Below are positions 46,413 through 57,300 of a stretch of DNA of 64,000 bases, piece after piece. Position 1 is the first letter of the stretch. The number at the start of each line of letters is the position of its first letter. The stretch is from Dichetophora obliterata (taxonomy: Eukaryota > Arthropoda > Insecta > Diptera > Sciomyzidae), in assembly GCA_963920525.1 (NCBI GenBank), contig OY986439.1:4760501-4824500 (forward strand), in the 5' to 3' direction. Position numbers and translations under genes: made by a program. Below the pieces are notes generated by a model, which was not told where the DNA came from, ran no database searches, and saw only the letters and a program-made list of their open reading frames with translations.

Positions 46413-49334
46413 TAGGGCTTTCAATCCCCAAGGGTGTTGGTGAATTCAGGGATTTCTGGATATAAAATTCATGATCCCGGGATCCCGGGATTTTTCGGAA
46501 TTTCGAAATACCAAAATTTTAAAATAATGGCATTTAGCTGAATTAAAAACAGGAAACTCTTTATCTTAATTTCTGCGTTTTATTTTTATTTATTTATTTA
46601 CTTGATTGCTAAACCTTAACAGGTTTTATAGCAAATTTAAAATTATAAAATAAGATATTTAATACAATTCAAAAATATAAAGTATGATTTTGAATGAAAT
46701 AATGTATTATTAACAAACTAAAAAGTTTTAGTAAATTGCTTAAAGTATATAATTTTATTAAAATATAAAAAATAATAGAAAAAAAGTTAAGTAAAAATCG
46801 ATAAAATCAGACAGCATAGCAGGGTTGCGTTTTCAAGACAAACAAGGTCAAGTCAGCAACAATTTTTGTATACGGCGGAGTCGTGTGATAAACAAGGTCT
46901 CATACCCAATAAAACACCACTCCAATAGGTATATATATAATATATATCGTTCTGTCTCCCTGAAGCCGGTGAAATCCTGGCTTGACAGGGTGGTTACTCG
47001 ACAAACTAGGTCAACTTCACCAAACCAATTTTCATAAAATAAAGAAAACCAGTTGCGAACGCAGGCACCAAGACAAACTAGGTCTTATCGGCCACTCATA
47101 TTAATATATTACAAATCGATCTAACGTAGTGTTTCAAGAGGTAAAAAGACACCAAGACACCAAGACACCACGGTACCGTCGACAAGTGTAGTTACAATCA
47201 TCATGAAGATATGAGGCAACTGAAGATCCCAGGTTTAGGTCCATTCAGATTACTTAGATGTTTATCCACCAAAATTTTCCATTTTACGCTTAGGTCCATT
47301 TATCCATTTAGATTGTTATATTAATGTGTTTACAAATCACCAGATGCATCAGATATATCTTTGAAAGAACTTTACATAATCAGCGACGGTACTGCAGGTA
47401 ATCTATAATTTTATGTTTGATTGAGTCCATGGATTCACTTAAGGATATAACATCAGATACAAAATTAAAATCACCGCAAGCGCTTCTAAGAGGTTCATTT
47501 TGCAAATAATTAGTTCTACAAAAGTTCATGTGGAGTAACTCAAAAGATCTTCTAGGACGAAGAGGAATATTAAAATATATTTTACTCAATAAATATGGAC
47601 TGTTTACATAGCCATGTAAAAGTTTTATAATCCAACAAGCATTTATCATAATTCTCCGATTTTTTAAAGAAGGAAGATTTAAGAGTTGTAACCGATATTC
47701 ATAAGGTGGTAAGTGAAAATCAGTATTACAATAAAGATAGCTTAAGCAAAACAAAAGAAATTGTTTCTGCACTGATTCAATGTCGTCTATGTAACAACCG
47801 TATCGTGGGCATCAAACAACTGAAGCGTATTCTAAGATAGGCCGCACTAGGGAAGTGAATAAGGTTTTCGTTATGAAAGGATCATTAAACTCTTTTGCCC
47901 AACGTTTAATAAATCCTAAAGTACTAATTGCTCTATTTATTATTTTATTTACATGAATATTAAAGCGTAGTTTAGGATCCATTGTAACTCCAAGATCATT
48001 GAAACTATCTAAGGACTCCAATGGATAACCACATATTTTGAAGGTACATTTAATTGGTGGTTTGCGCGAGAAAGACATATGCTTGCATTTCTTCATGTTG
48101 AGGTTCATACGGTTCGTTTTGCACCAGTTATGAAGATGATCTATGTCGGCTTGCAAAAATACAGCGTCATTATCATTTTTAAAAGAAAGGAAGAGTTTGA
48201 CGTCGTCAGCAAACATTAAGATGCTGGAATGCATTATGACAGATGGCAAATCGTTTATAAAAAGTAGAAACAGAAGAGGCCCAAGATGACTTCCTTGAGG
48301 TACTCCTGAAGTAACAGGAAACTCGTGTGATTTCTTGAGCTTAAAAAGAACAGATTGTGTTCTATTGCTTAAGTAAGATTCAATCCACTTTACCAACGGT
48401 ATGGGAAATATAGCAAAAACAATTGCATATTGGTTTTTTTTTTTAAATAGAAATCCAAACTTTGGGCATAAAATTCAACAATAACTAGAAGAAAAAGTCG
48501 TATTCTGAAATTCCATTTTGTATTTTTAGGTGGGAAAAAATATACCTCCCCTGATTGAACCAAATCGAAAAAAAATTTATTTTAGGAATAACGATTATGG
48601 TATGATGATTTTTTTAATAAAAATCATAACCTTTACGGTCCCTCATTAACGAAATTTTCTAAATTTTAAAATGAGTATATAAATAAAATATTTAATAAGT
48701 GTATTATGATTATTATTTATTTTTACAAATTGTTGACATTGATATTGACAAGATATATAATAAAAAAGTTATGATATTTTTTAAATTTTAGAAAAGTTAC
48801 ACATTTATTTAAGAATGGAAAACAAAAATATTTAAAATATTCAAATAATATTCCACTTTATTATAAACATAAAAATATCAACGTAATTTATTTTATTGTA
48901 TAAAACAACACAAATTTATTTTTTTAAAAAATTTAAAAAGAAAAACTTCTTATTTAAATAAATTAGTTAGCTCTTAGTAAAAAGTATGATGTAAATAATG
49001 TATTCCTTTTATAGTAAAAAAGCTATAGTATAGTAATAAAACTATATAACAGCAATAAAATTATTGCTACTTTCAAAATTCCATGATAGTTAAACAGCCT
49101 AGTAAACAGAGTCTTTAAAGATCACAACCAAAACTAACTATAAAATATACTTTCAAAGTGTATAGAGAGATAAAACAAGAATAGGGTGATTCGATAACAT
49201 AAAAAACATGGTTTACATTGTAGTTGCTGAAAGTTTTTATATTTTCTTGTGAATAAATCCCGGGATTTAGGGTTTGTAATCCCGGGATACCGGGATACTA
49301 GAAATTGGTTTGGGACCCGGTATTGAAAGCCCTA
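46413..49334. mobile_element. 8-bp-TSD element with ATCCCGGGAT iterons
   Basis: Ends TAGGGCTTTCAAT and ATTGAAAGCCCTA are inverted complements, flanked by the perfect 8-bp duplication ATGCATAT (46405-46412 and 49335-49342). Copies of CCCGGGAT lie in both subterminal regions (two overlapping near 46476-46492; several at 49258-49300). hAT-type by duplication length. It contains a LINE fragment (47380-48400) and a segment with four ACAAAC(A/T)AGGTC-like words (46840-47085). No transposase is left. Confidence 0.8.
47380..48400 (-). pseudogene. Jockey-like LINE RT fragment with one in-frame stop
   Basis: Starts inside the RT (VKWIESYLSNRTQSVLF at about 48390), then TSGVPQGSHLGPLLFLLFIND, the catalytic FADD, WCKTNRMNLNMKKCKHMSFS, LGVTMDPKLRF and SLVRPILEYASVV. 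A TGA follows at about 47810, where a Trp is expected, and the same frame continues CPRYGCYIDDIESVQKQFLL, LPPYEYRLQLLNLPSLKNRR to the stop at 47380. 5'-truncated. It lies inside the 46413-49334 element, so it is the younger insertion or was captured. A different lineage from the 9-kb and 54-kb jockey copies. Confidence 0.85.
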
Positions 49335-49432
49335 ATGCATATATGTAAGAAATTTAATTTCAAAGGGTTTCTTTAGTACATTCCGGAAGGCGTTTACGGA
49401 GATCTGATACGATTTGCATTATGAATTACTTT

Positions 49433-50111
49433 TCAACTTCTTGGCGTGACAAGATCACTGTTATAATCTTCAATGAGTTTGACTGCTCGTTCTGCCGAGT
49501 CATTCATTGCCTTACTTACTAAATCGAGTCCAATATTGTTGTAGAAAGCATTGTTTTTCCATTCTGCAGGATCAATTTCCAAAAAATCGGTTGGAATTGA
49601 AAATTTTCTAAACAAAATATTGTTGATTCTTGCGAAATAGATTCGTCTATATTTTTATCAATATATTGACTAATTTTATTACATACAATGGTTAACTTTT
49701 TGACGTCTGTACTACAATCTCGTTCTAGAGTCATAACCATACGGGATTTCTCTTCATTAAAAATGTTTAGGTCGAAAAAAGATAGTGCTGAACTTTCTGG
49801 CGCCAAAATACCGCAAATGGTTACAAAATTCGAGTAGCATATAATGTTTTTAAGAATTTCAAGTCTTGGCTTGGGCATTCTGCAGCAACTGGAGCCACTG
49901 GAATCCAAGGTTTTAAAAAACTTTTATAATGAGATACGAGATACAAATATCTCGAATACCATTCTCTTTGTCTTTGGTTAATTAAAATTCGTGCCGAAAC
50001 AAGCAAATTAATAACGAATATATCACTTTTGGAGATATTGAAGAAGGAGACAAAAATTGTCTGTATTACCAGCGATACTTGGATGGTTTTTGGAAAACCG
50101 GTGAGAGACAT
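49433..50111 (-). pseudogene. Decayed unknown gene, 'NDSAERAVKLI' family
   Basis: Three overlapping reverse frames give pieces of one protein: QREWYSRYLYLVSHYKSFLK (upper), then GILAPESSALSFFDLNIFNE and EEKSRMVMTLERDCSTDVKK, then PTDFLEIDPAEWKNNAFYNN and SKAMNDSAERAVKLIEDYNS. The order and spacing suggest a once-continuous ORF with frameshifts near 49850 and 49610. 'LAPE..AL.FFD' followed by 'ND.AER.VKLI' looks like a protein type repeated in arthropod genomes, but I cannot name it. Probably transposon-derived. Confidence 0.4.
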
Positions 50112-51189
50112 TAACGCAATACCACCATATTTAGTTGGTTGAACTTAAATTGAGTTTATTTTCCCTTTCTTGAAGTGAGATGGACTAACTTTGGTGAAGT
50201 TTGGTTCTCGTCAGTGTAATGGAAAGCCTTAAAGCATTCATAGAAATATTTTTTAAGAAAAATAGTCTATCTTTCATAATTTAAGTGTTTAGTCAATAAA
50301 CTTTTCTGGTCAATCCTAGTAAAATATGTTTTCTTTTGTCAACAAAATTTGCCATTAGGTTAATGTCTAAAATAACATCGTAGAAATAGTTCAATTATCA
50401 AATGTACTTATTTGTGTTCCGAGTTTGACTTATTTGCAATAAGTTACTTCTAACCAGTTTCGTCTCAAATTAAATTCTTTGAGCGTAGTCCCGATTTGTA
50501 TCTGCATCTAGTTATAATTTCGGATAGACGATTAAATGTAGCATGAATTAGGTAAGGTTAAAGTGGCATTATACGGGGTGTCCCGTGTAAGAGTGCGAAT
50601 ACTTACGGAGGTGAAAGAACAAAATATTTAAATTCCTTTAAAAGTCTCCTTTCATGTTACAGAATTTGTAACATATACTACAAAAATACGAAACTAATTT
50701 TAGAAAACATAGATTTGATCATGAGGAATTTTCTTTCTCTATACCTGAATCCCGAATCAGAATACAAATTCTTTCAATTTACATTCCCTACCGAAAGAAA
50801 TGGGACTTTGAAAGTCTCCCATTATACAGGGTGTCCCGTGTAAGAGTGCGAATATTTACGGAGGTGAAAGAGGAAGTCAAGTTTAGCAAAAAATCGTATG
50901 GGAGGGGGGTCTATTTTCACACCCTTAGGAGTTATGGGGTTAATTGTTATTTCATGACGTTGATTCATACTCTTGTTTTTAGCAGAAAAACGAACTGATG
51001 CAAAACTTATTTTAAGAGCTCATGTTAAAGGCAATAAATTGGCCTTTATTTATTTATTTATTTATTTATTTCACCAAGCAAGGCAATTTACTAATTCTAT
51101 TTACATTTTTTTACTTTTTTTTTTTTTTTTTACTTACATATTATTTAAATTAATTTCAAAAGAATACTTAAACTACGCTAATATATCTT

Positions 51190-51846
51190 AAGTACTACTT
51201 TTAGGGGATGACGGAGGGGGACTAGACCAAGAAGCATAACTCTGTAGGGAGCAGTGCTTGAAAAGGACAAATTATTCCGAGTCAAAGAGAGACTTTGAGA
51301 GGGTTCGCTTAAATGTGGATTTTGGTATGGATGGTGAATAGTGCTCGCTAATATTATTAAAAATTCTACAGCACCTACTAATGGGTTCATTATTTGCGTA
51401 AATAGTATGGTGAATATATTCATTTAGGAGTCGCGTATGCCTAGTACGTCTAATTGGGTCATTTAGTGTAATTTTGCTGGAGATATATTCGCTATCAATA
51501 GCTCCGTTAATAACATCAAATGTGAAACATGAACTCAGTAAAGTTCTTCTTGATGATAGAGGCATCAGAAAGAGGAGCCTGAGTCTTTGTTCATACGGTG
51601 GCAAGTTGTTATAGTCACGGGGGTCAAAGATATCTCTTAACGCAAAAAGCAAGAATTGTTTTTGAATGGATTCAATTTTATCGCTATGAGATTCAAAGGC
51701 TGGATTCCAAATGATGCAAGCATATTCAAGAAGTGGTCGCACTAAGGTACAGTATATCGTTTTGGTTACCCACACATTTTGGAATTCTTTAGCACGTCTT
51801 TTTATAAATCCCAGCTGTTTATTTGCCCTCGATAAGACTTTCTAAA
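51190..51846 (-). pseudogene. Jockey-like LINE ORF2 C-terminal fragment
   Basis: From 51843 downward: LSRANKQLGFIKRRAKEFQN, VWVTKTIYCTLVRPLLEYAC, IIWNPAFESHSDKIESIQKQ, LPPYEQRLRLLFLMPLSSRR to the stop at 51272, then a 3' UTR. The frame is intact over 190 codons but starts downstream of the RT active site. It is the same lineage as 47380-48400 (IESIQKQFLLF, LPPYEQRL). Its 5' side is cut by the element at 51862. Confidence 0.8.
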
Positions 51847-51861
51847 CTTTCTAAAGGTATA

Positions 51862-52886
51862 TCAAAAAACCCACCCAACTTATCCGTTACCCAGCTGTGC
51901 TCGTGTGAAGATGAAATAAATCCTTTGAAACTGCAAAATTTTAAGTCTGAGCACAATTTTCTCAAAATTTTGCGTAATAAATCACAATTTTTTAACATCA
52001 AATTTGTGTTTTATTTCATTTTCTTTTCAACGACATTAAAATCATTAACATATCTTCAAAAATAACAAAGTTAGTTGTACTTGAAAAATTTTACTAAATT
52101 GAAAACATAATGATATTATCTTCTACATAATTGTATTTTGTTAAAAAAAAACTATAAGAACTGTTCGAAGAGAAAACTCCATTGTTTTGGATGCAATACA
52201 TTATTCTTCGCCTTATTGCGTGTTTGAGATTAATTCTTTGCAGTTCTTGACGTTCAATAGAAGCAGCTGAATTGATTCTTTCGATCAACTGCTCTCTCGA
52301 TGTCAGTTGTTCTGCATATACGACTTCTTTCATTCGTCCCTACAAATAAAAATCAAGTGGAGTCAAGTCGGGTGATCTTGGAGGCCATCAAATTGGACCA
52401 TTTCTTCCAATCCAGCCTGCTGGATAGTTTCTATTTAACCAATCTTTAACAATTCTACTGTAATGGGGCGGAGCTGTAGCATGTTGAAAGATAATACCGC
52501 GTCTATTACGTAAAGGTACATTTTCTAATAGCTCTGGTAGAGTATCGCAATGAAAATTGAACTAGACTTCTGCATTTGTCTAAATAGACAAACAAGCAAT
52601 ACCTCAATAAAAAGTATTAGTTCAATGTGTTTTCAATTTAGTAAAATTTTTGAAGTACAGCTAACTTTGTTATTTTTGAAGATATGTAAATTATTTTGAT
52701 GCCATACAATAGACAATAGAAAAAAAAATTAAATAAAACACAAATTTGATGTTAAAAAAATTGTGATTTATTACGCGAAATTTTGAGAAAATTGTGCTGA
52801 GACTTAAAATTTTGTAGTTTCAACGGATTTATTTCATCTTCACACGAGCACAGCTCGGTAACGGATAAGTTGGGTGGGTTTTTTGA
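51862..52886 (-). mobile_element. TA-flanked element with about 250-bp TIRs
   Basis: Ends TCAAAAAACCCACCCAACTT and the inverted complement, flanked by TA (51860-51861, 52887-52888). The inverted arms run 51862 to about 52108 and about 52626-52886 at high identity, for example both contain 'caaaaataacaaagttag'. A transposase relic lies between the arms. Tc1/mariner/IS630-type by TA duplication and protein motif. Confidence 0.8.
52094..52560 (-). pseudogene. Tc1/mariner-like (IS630-type) transposase C-terminal relic
   Basis: Reading from about 52560: LPELLENVPLRNRRGIIFQH, ATAPPHYSRIVKDWLNR, PAGWIGRNGPI, TGA, WPPRSPDLTPLDFYL, TAG, then GRMKEVVYAEQLTSREQLIE. The 'IFQxDxAPPHY ... WPxRSPDLTPLDFxLWG' pattern is the second and third parts of an IS630/Tc1-type DDE domain. 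The second acidic residue is replaced (FQHATAPPH) and two stops fall where Trp is expected. Confidence 0.75.
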
Positions 52887-52888
52887 TA

Positions 52889-53199
52889 TTTATTTAGAAA
52901 TAGTAATGTTTACATATAAGACAGAGTCTTTTGAATGCATTAAGCAGTTTAGAATAACAACTAGTTATAATAAACAGGAGAATAAATATAACTTAAAACT
53001 AACATTTAGTGATTTAACAAAAATAATAAATAATAATAAATATTATAGCAACAGCTAGTCATAAATAACAACAAATCATGAATGAACAAAAAAACATCAT
53101 TAGATTATTAGATAAAAAAGAAAAAAACTTAAATTATTTTTATTCTATTAGATGAAGAAATAGTAAGTTTAGATAGATTTAATAGATAGAAGATAGTAT
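52889..53199. other. 3' UTR-like DNA of jockey copy 2
   Basis: A/T-rich sequence between the TIR element and the LINE ORF end, with no coding content. Probably the 3' UTR of copy 2. Confidence 0.4.
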
Positions 53200-54810
53200 T
53201 AAGAAAAGTATTCGAAATTTTCATGCTTAAAGTTGCGTTTGTTTTGAATAAATTTAATTCTTAGAGGTAACGAGTTCCAAATTCTGATAGCGTTTGCAGA
53301 GAAAAGTCTGTTTGAGTTTGAAAAATTGTATCTCGCGATAATAAGGTTCATGTTTCATGTTCACGTTATTAAAAGCTTGTTGTAACTTTAGTTTGGACCT
53401 CGAATCAAGTTTACTATACACAACATCTGAGTACGTAATGAATGGCATTATAAGCTGGAGTACCAAATTTCTCCTAGTGTCGACGGGTACAAATGATGCT
53501 GTCCACCTCAGGTTCCGAAGGACATAATAAATCTTAGAAACAAACGAATAAATGTGATCCTCACAAGAAAGTGAGGAGTTAATGTGGTATCCAAGATTTT
53601 TAACTTTATCAACAAATCTTAGCCCTACACCATTAAGATAAATCGTTGGTATATCAGACAAAGAGTAACTACATTTAAAGATCGGTAAAACAAATGACTT
53701 CAGTGGATTCAGATTAAGCTTATTAGCTCTAGCCCATTTAGTTATTTTGCTCAAATCCTCGTTCATCCTGAGACATAAATTATCAACAAGACCAATAGGA
53801 CTGGCCAAGTACAATTAAAGATCATCAGCATATGCATGCATGGTTACATGACGGCATTTGCTGAAGATATCATTTATAAACATTGAAAATAACAACGGAC
53901 CAAGTACTGAGTCTGAGGAACCCCACAAGATAAGTAACAGAAAGCGGACAGACTGTCTCCCACCCTAACGCTTTGAGACCTTCCCACCAGGTAACTATAT
54001 AACAGACGGACCGACGTGCTAGAAAACCCAAAGTTTACATATAATATTTGGCACAATATTGTATGATCAACGGAATCAAATGCTATGCTGCCTAGATCAA
54101 ATGACACTCTGATGTCGTCTAAAATCTTTATAATAGCTGGAGAGCAGCTGTGCCCTGGACGAAATCCAGACTGAAGTGGGTATAAAAGGTCAAATCTTCG
54201 AATGTGTTCTGAGATTTACACGGCCATAAGAGACTCAAAAACTTTTGATAACTATGATAACAGACTTACAGGACGATAATCAGACGGATCACACGCATTA
54301 GTTTTTTTCGCTATGGGAATAATTGTTGCTGATTTCCAAACATTAGGGAAGCATGAACTTGTGAAGCAGTGATTAAATATGTGGGTAAGTGGGCTGAGGA
54401 TAAATGGTAAAATAAGTTTAATAAATTTAATGGATATTCCATCATCACCCACTTCATTGGATTTAATTTTGTTTACACACCGCGCTACATCACACTCATC
54501 TACAGCAACAAACTCAAAATAAGGTGAATATTCAGATGTTAAAGACGTAGAGCTTGCAACAAAGTATTCGTTAAGAATATTAGGATCGATCTGGCAATCA
54601 TCGGTTTTCACCTTGCATACACCGGCTTGTTTTAAATTGTTCCATAGCTTTTTTGATGGTTGTGCTGAACTTAACTTAGACATAAAAAATATACGTTTTG
54701 ATGATTTAACTGTAGAGTTAGCTACGTTTCTTGATCTTTTGTGCTGTTCCCAATTTGATGTTGTTGGATTTTTTTTCCAGCGGTTATAATCTTTATTTAT
54801 GGATATACCG
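53200..54810 (-). pseudogene. Jockey-type LINE copy 2, 5'-truncated
   Basis: From 54810: NRWKKNPTTSNWEQHKR, MSKLSSAQPSKKLWNNLKQ (54683), CVNKIKSNEVGDDGISIKFI, FPNVWKSATIIPIAKKTNAC, DPSDYRPVSLLS; frameshifts near 54250; QSGFRPGHSC-like and AFDSVDH (about 54090); FGFSSTSVRLLYSYLVGRSQ; a damaged GVPQ...; then MNEDLSKITKWARANKLNLN, GYHINSSLSCEDHI and the C-terminal IRIWNSLP near 53270. Same family as copy 1 at 9.06-11.5 kb, but with several frameshifts. The 5' truncation point coincides with the right inverted arm at 54815. Confidence 0.85.
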
Positions 54811-55214
54811 TTAGAAAGGCCAATTTATTGCCCTTATTGCTAAAAACAATAGTATGAATCAACGTCATGAAATAACAATTAACCCCGTAACTCCTAAGGG
54901 TGTGAAAATAGACCCCCTTCCCATACGATTTTTTGCTAAACTTGACCTCCTCTTTCACCTCCGTAAATATTCTCACTCTTAACACCCTGACGCCCTGTAT
55001 AATAGGAGACTTTCAAGGTCCCATTTCTTTCGGTAGGGAATGTATATTGAAAGTATTTGTATTTCGATTCGGGATTCAGGTATAGAAGAAAGAAAATTCC
55101 TCATTATCAAATCTATGTTTTATAAAATTATTTTAGTATTTTTGTTGTGCATGTTACAAATTCTGTAATATGGAAGGTGACTTTTAAAGGAATTTAAATA
55201 TTTTTTTTGTTCAC

Positions 55215-57152
55215 TGCCGAAAGAATTTTTGCCACAACAAACATATCTTCAACGCCAAAAACATTGCTCCACAGTTGAGTGTGTTTTTTTAATCACGGTC
55301 ACGTACAACACACACACTGACCATCTTGGCTAGCTCATTAAAAATGTTTGGAATGTGCTTGTTTACCAAAATCTAAATACTTCAATAAATTTCGTCAATC
55401 GATTATGTAGTCAAAGTTATGTTATTGATATAATTAAGACGTAAGCTGTTGCCAAGGTGAGGTAAGATCTTGTCATGTCGATTCAGACCAAGCCAGTGCA
55501 ATATTTGCAATTTTCAAATATATACAAACATACATACTCGTATATGGGAAATAAATCCATTTGCAGCACATGCAGCCTCAATGTTTCCACACATTTGGAT
55601 TTAGGTTTCCGTCAGTGATTTCTTGGCCACGTTTTCTGTTGCTGTTGATGGTGCTGTTGTTGTTGGCTTTTAACGGAAATGTATGCGCACCATTTAGAAA
55701 TAGAAATCGTAATGGTTTTTACAATATTGTGAATGAATCCACACGATTCACACTATCCTATCCTTGGCTCCGCACTCCACACTATTAACACTAGCAACAC
55801 TAGCAACAACAGCAACACCAACGTGTTGCTTGAAGTGTTCTGCTGTATCTACGAGTAGTTGACGATTTTTGTTTTTTTTTTTTTAATATGGTTGTGTTGT
55901 CGTTGTTGTTGTTGCTGTGATCGCAATTGATATAAATGTGCGGCAAGTATTTAGATTTTAATTAGGGTGAACGTTTTTGGCATGTTTTGCCTGGTTTTCA
56001 GTTAAAGATGGAATATTTTCGAGGTCACGAACACATTGATGGACGGAAGTGGAAATGGACATTTCCGTTGAGGATAGGAAGCACATGGGAATAGTTTGTG
56101 TTGTTGTTCTACACACGTTTAATACGCAGATACAATTCGAATTGAAGCAAATTCAAAGAATCAAGTAGATTCAATTTCATTCGATAAGACAGTGTTTGGA
56201 GGATGGAAATGTGTTTGAGAAATATATTTATGTGTTAAGGATGACGGAATATTAAAAAAAAAAGTGAAATCTTTTCAAGATTCTGCCTACTTAAGTGATT
56301 TTCCAGAAAACTTACATCTTCAACACTTACCCGTAAAGAGTCAATGTTTAAAAAGCATTTCGACCACATTTTCATTTTATTATTGATTCCCCTCACAAAT
56401 CTGTTAAAGTTTTAAAATTTACCAAAAATTGTATATGTATTTTCAATTTTTCAAAATAATTTTTATTGGCTATGCGCTTAAAATTGAATCTTTTGACTTA
56501 AATACTTAGTTGAGGTCATTCAAAATAACCAAAAATAACTGTCTCAAAAAAACCTTAAAACTACTACAAGTGCATTGCAGAAAGTGTACTTTACTCCGTC
56601 AAAAAATACCGCCAAACTAAAAAGTGAAACTCCATGTCACATCAAATAAATTTATTGGTCAATAAAGTATGGTAACTTAATTCGAAAACTTAGTCACGTA
56701 ATTAATTAATGCGTTATAAAGAAAACTTAAAAACCTTATAATTTATTCATGCTCAGACGCAATCGATGACCAAACTACAAAACATAAAATTCATGGAAGC
56801 ATGTAGAAGGAATTAGCCTTCCTTTTACCAAAAACGGCTGTCGTTGGTGACGGCAGCGCTTTTGGTACTAGGTTTTTAATTTTTTCATCACAAACAAGAG
56901 CTACAAATGATTTCATATACATTTTCCGAAGACAAGAACCATTTGTATTTCTACACAAAGTTGCTGTTACGAAATCACTGTAGTATAAGAAGCTTCTGCT
57001 AGAATTTTTATTGCAGCTTAGTTTAGTACCAGTAAACGCAGGAAAATGTATTTTATGTAGAATGATATTTTTTATTGTGAGTTTCTTTTGTATCGCTTAT
57101 TTACAGAGAGTTTCATAAAATCAACAAAAATATTGCGATTTCGGGTTGATAC
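55215..57152. other. Intergenic or host non-coding DNA
   Basis: 55.5-56.1 kb has host-like composition with CAA/CAG-type runs (for example 'agcaacaacagcaacacc' near 55801). 56816-56876 has a short inverted pair around 'acggctgtcg'. Apart from the weak candidate at 55570-55788, nothing coding was recognised. Confidence 0.35.
55570..55788 (+). CDS. Weak candidate small secreted protein, 72 aa
   Basis: ATG at 55570 (the open frame extends a few codons upstream without an ATG). A hydrophobic core (FLLLLMVLLLLAFNG) ends at NVCA, a plausible signal-peptide cleavage site, followed by about 34 polar residues (PFRNRNRNGFYNIVNESTRF...) with no cysteine pattern. The hydrophobic stretch could equally come from a CAG/CTG-type low-complexity run read in this frame. 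No homologue recognised. Confidence 0.2.
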   Translation: MQPQCFHTFGFRFPSVISWPRFLLLLMVLLLLAFNGNVCAPFRNRNRNGFYNIVNESTRFTLSYPWLRTPHY

Positions 57153-57155
57153 TTA

Positions 57156-57297
57156 CTGCATCACTTACTGTATCACGAAGATGCACACCAACGATGAGAA
57201 AGACACGAGAAGCAATACTTTCTTCCATACAAAATTGTATTGCGTCTCGTGTCTTTCTCATCGTTGGTGTGCTTCTTTGTGATACAGAATAATGCAG
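57156..57297. mobile_element. Hairpin MITE flanked by TTA, copy 1 (PIF/Harbinger-like)
   Basis: A 142-bp near-perfect hairpin. Arms contain GTATCACGAAGATGCACACC and CCAACGATGAGAAAGACACG and their inverted copy, with a loop near 'cttccatac'. Flanked by TTA (57153-57155 and 57298-57300); 3-bp TWA duplications characterise PIF/Harbinger. A related copy lies at 63096-63223. Confidence 0.75.
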
Positions 57298-57300
57298 TTA

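Larger units (their letters stand above)
50570..55214. mobile_element. 4.6-kb region bounded by about 0.4-kb inverted arms
   Basis: The left arm (50611-51047) and right arm (54815-55214) are inverted copies. They share GTCTATTTTCACACCC, TTCATGACGTTGATTCATAC, CCGAAAGAAATGGGA and GCAATAAATTGGCC. The left arm holds two tandem copies of a unit starting CATTATAC(G/A)GGGTGTCCCG (50568 and 50820); the outermost part of the first has no partner on the right, so the right end is clipped. An arm segment of about 40 bp (near 50990-51028) is absent from the right arm. Inside are two LINE pieces and a TIR element. This could be one element filled by insertions, or two arms made by separate copies of a repeat. 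Confidence 0.6.
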
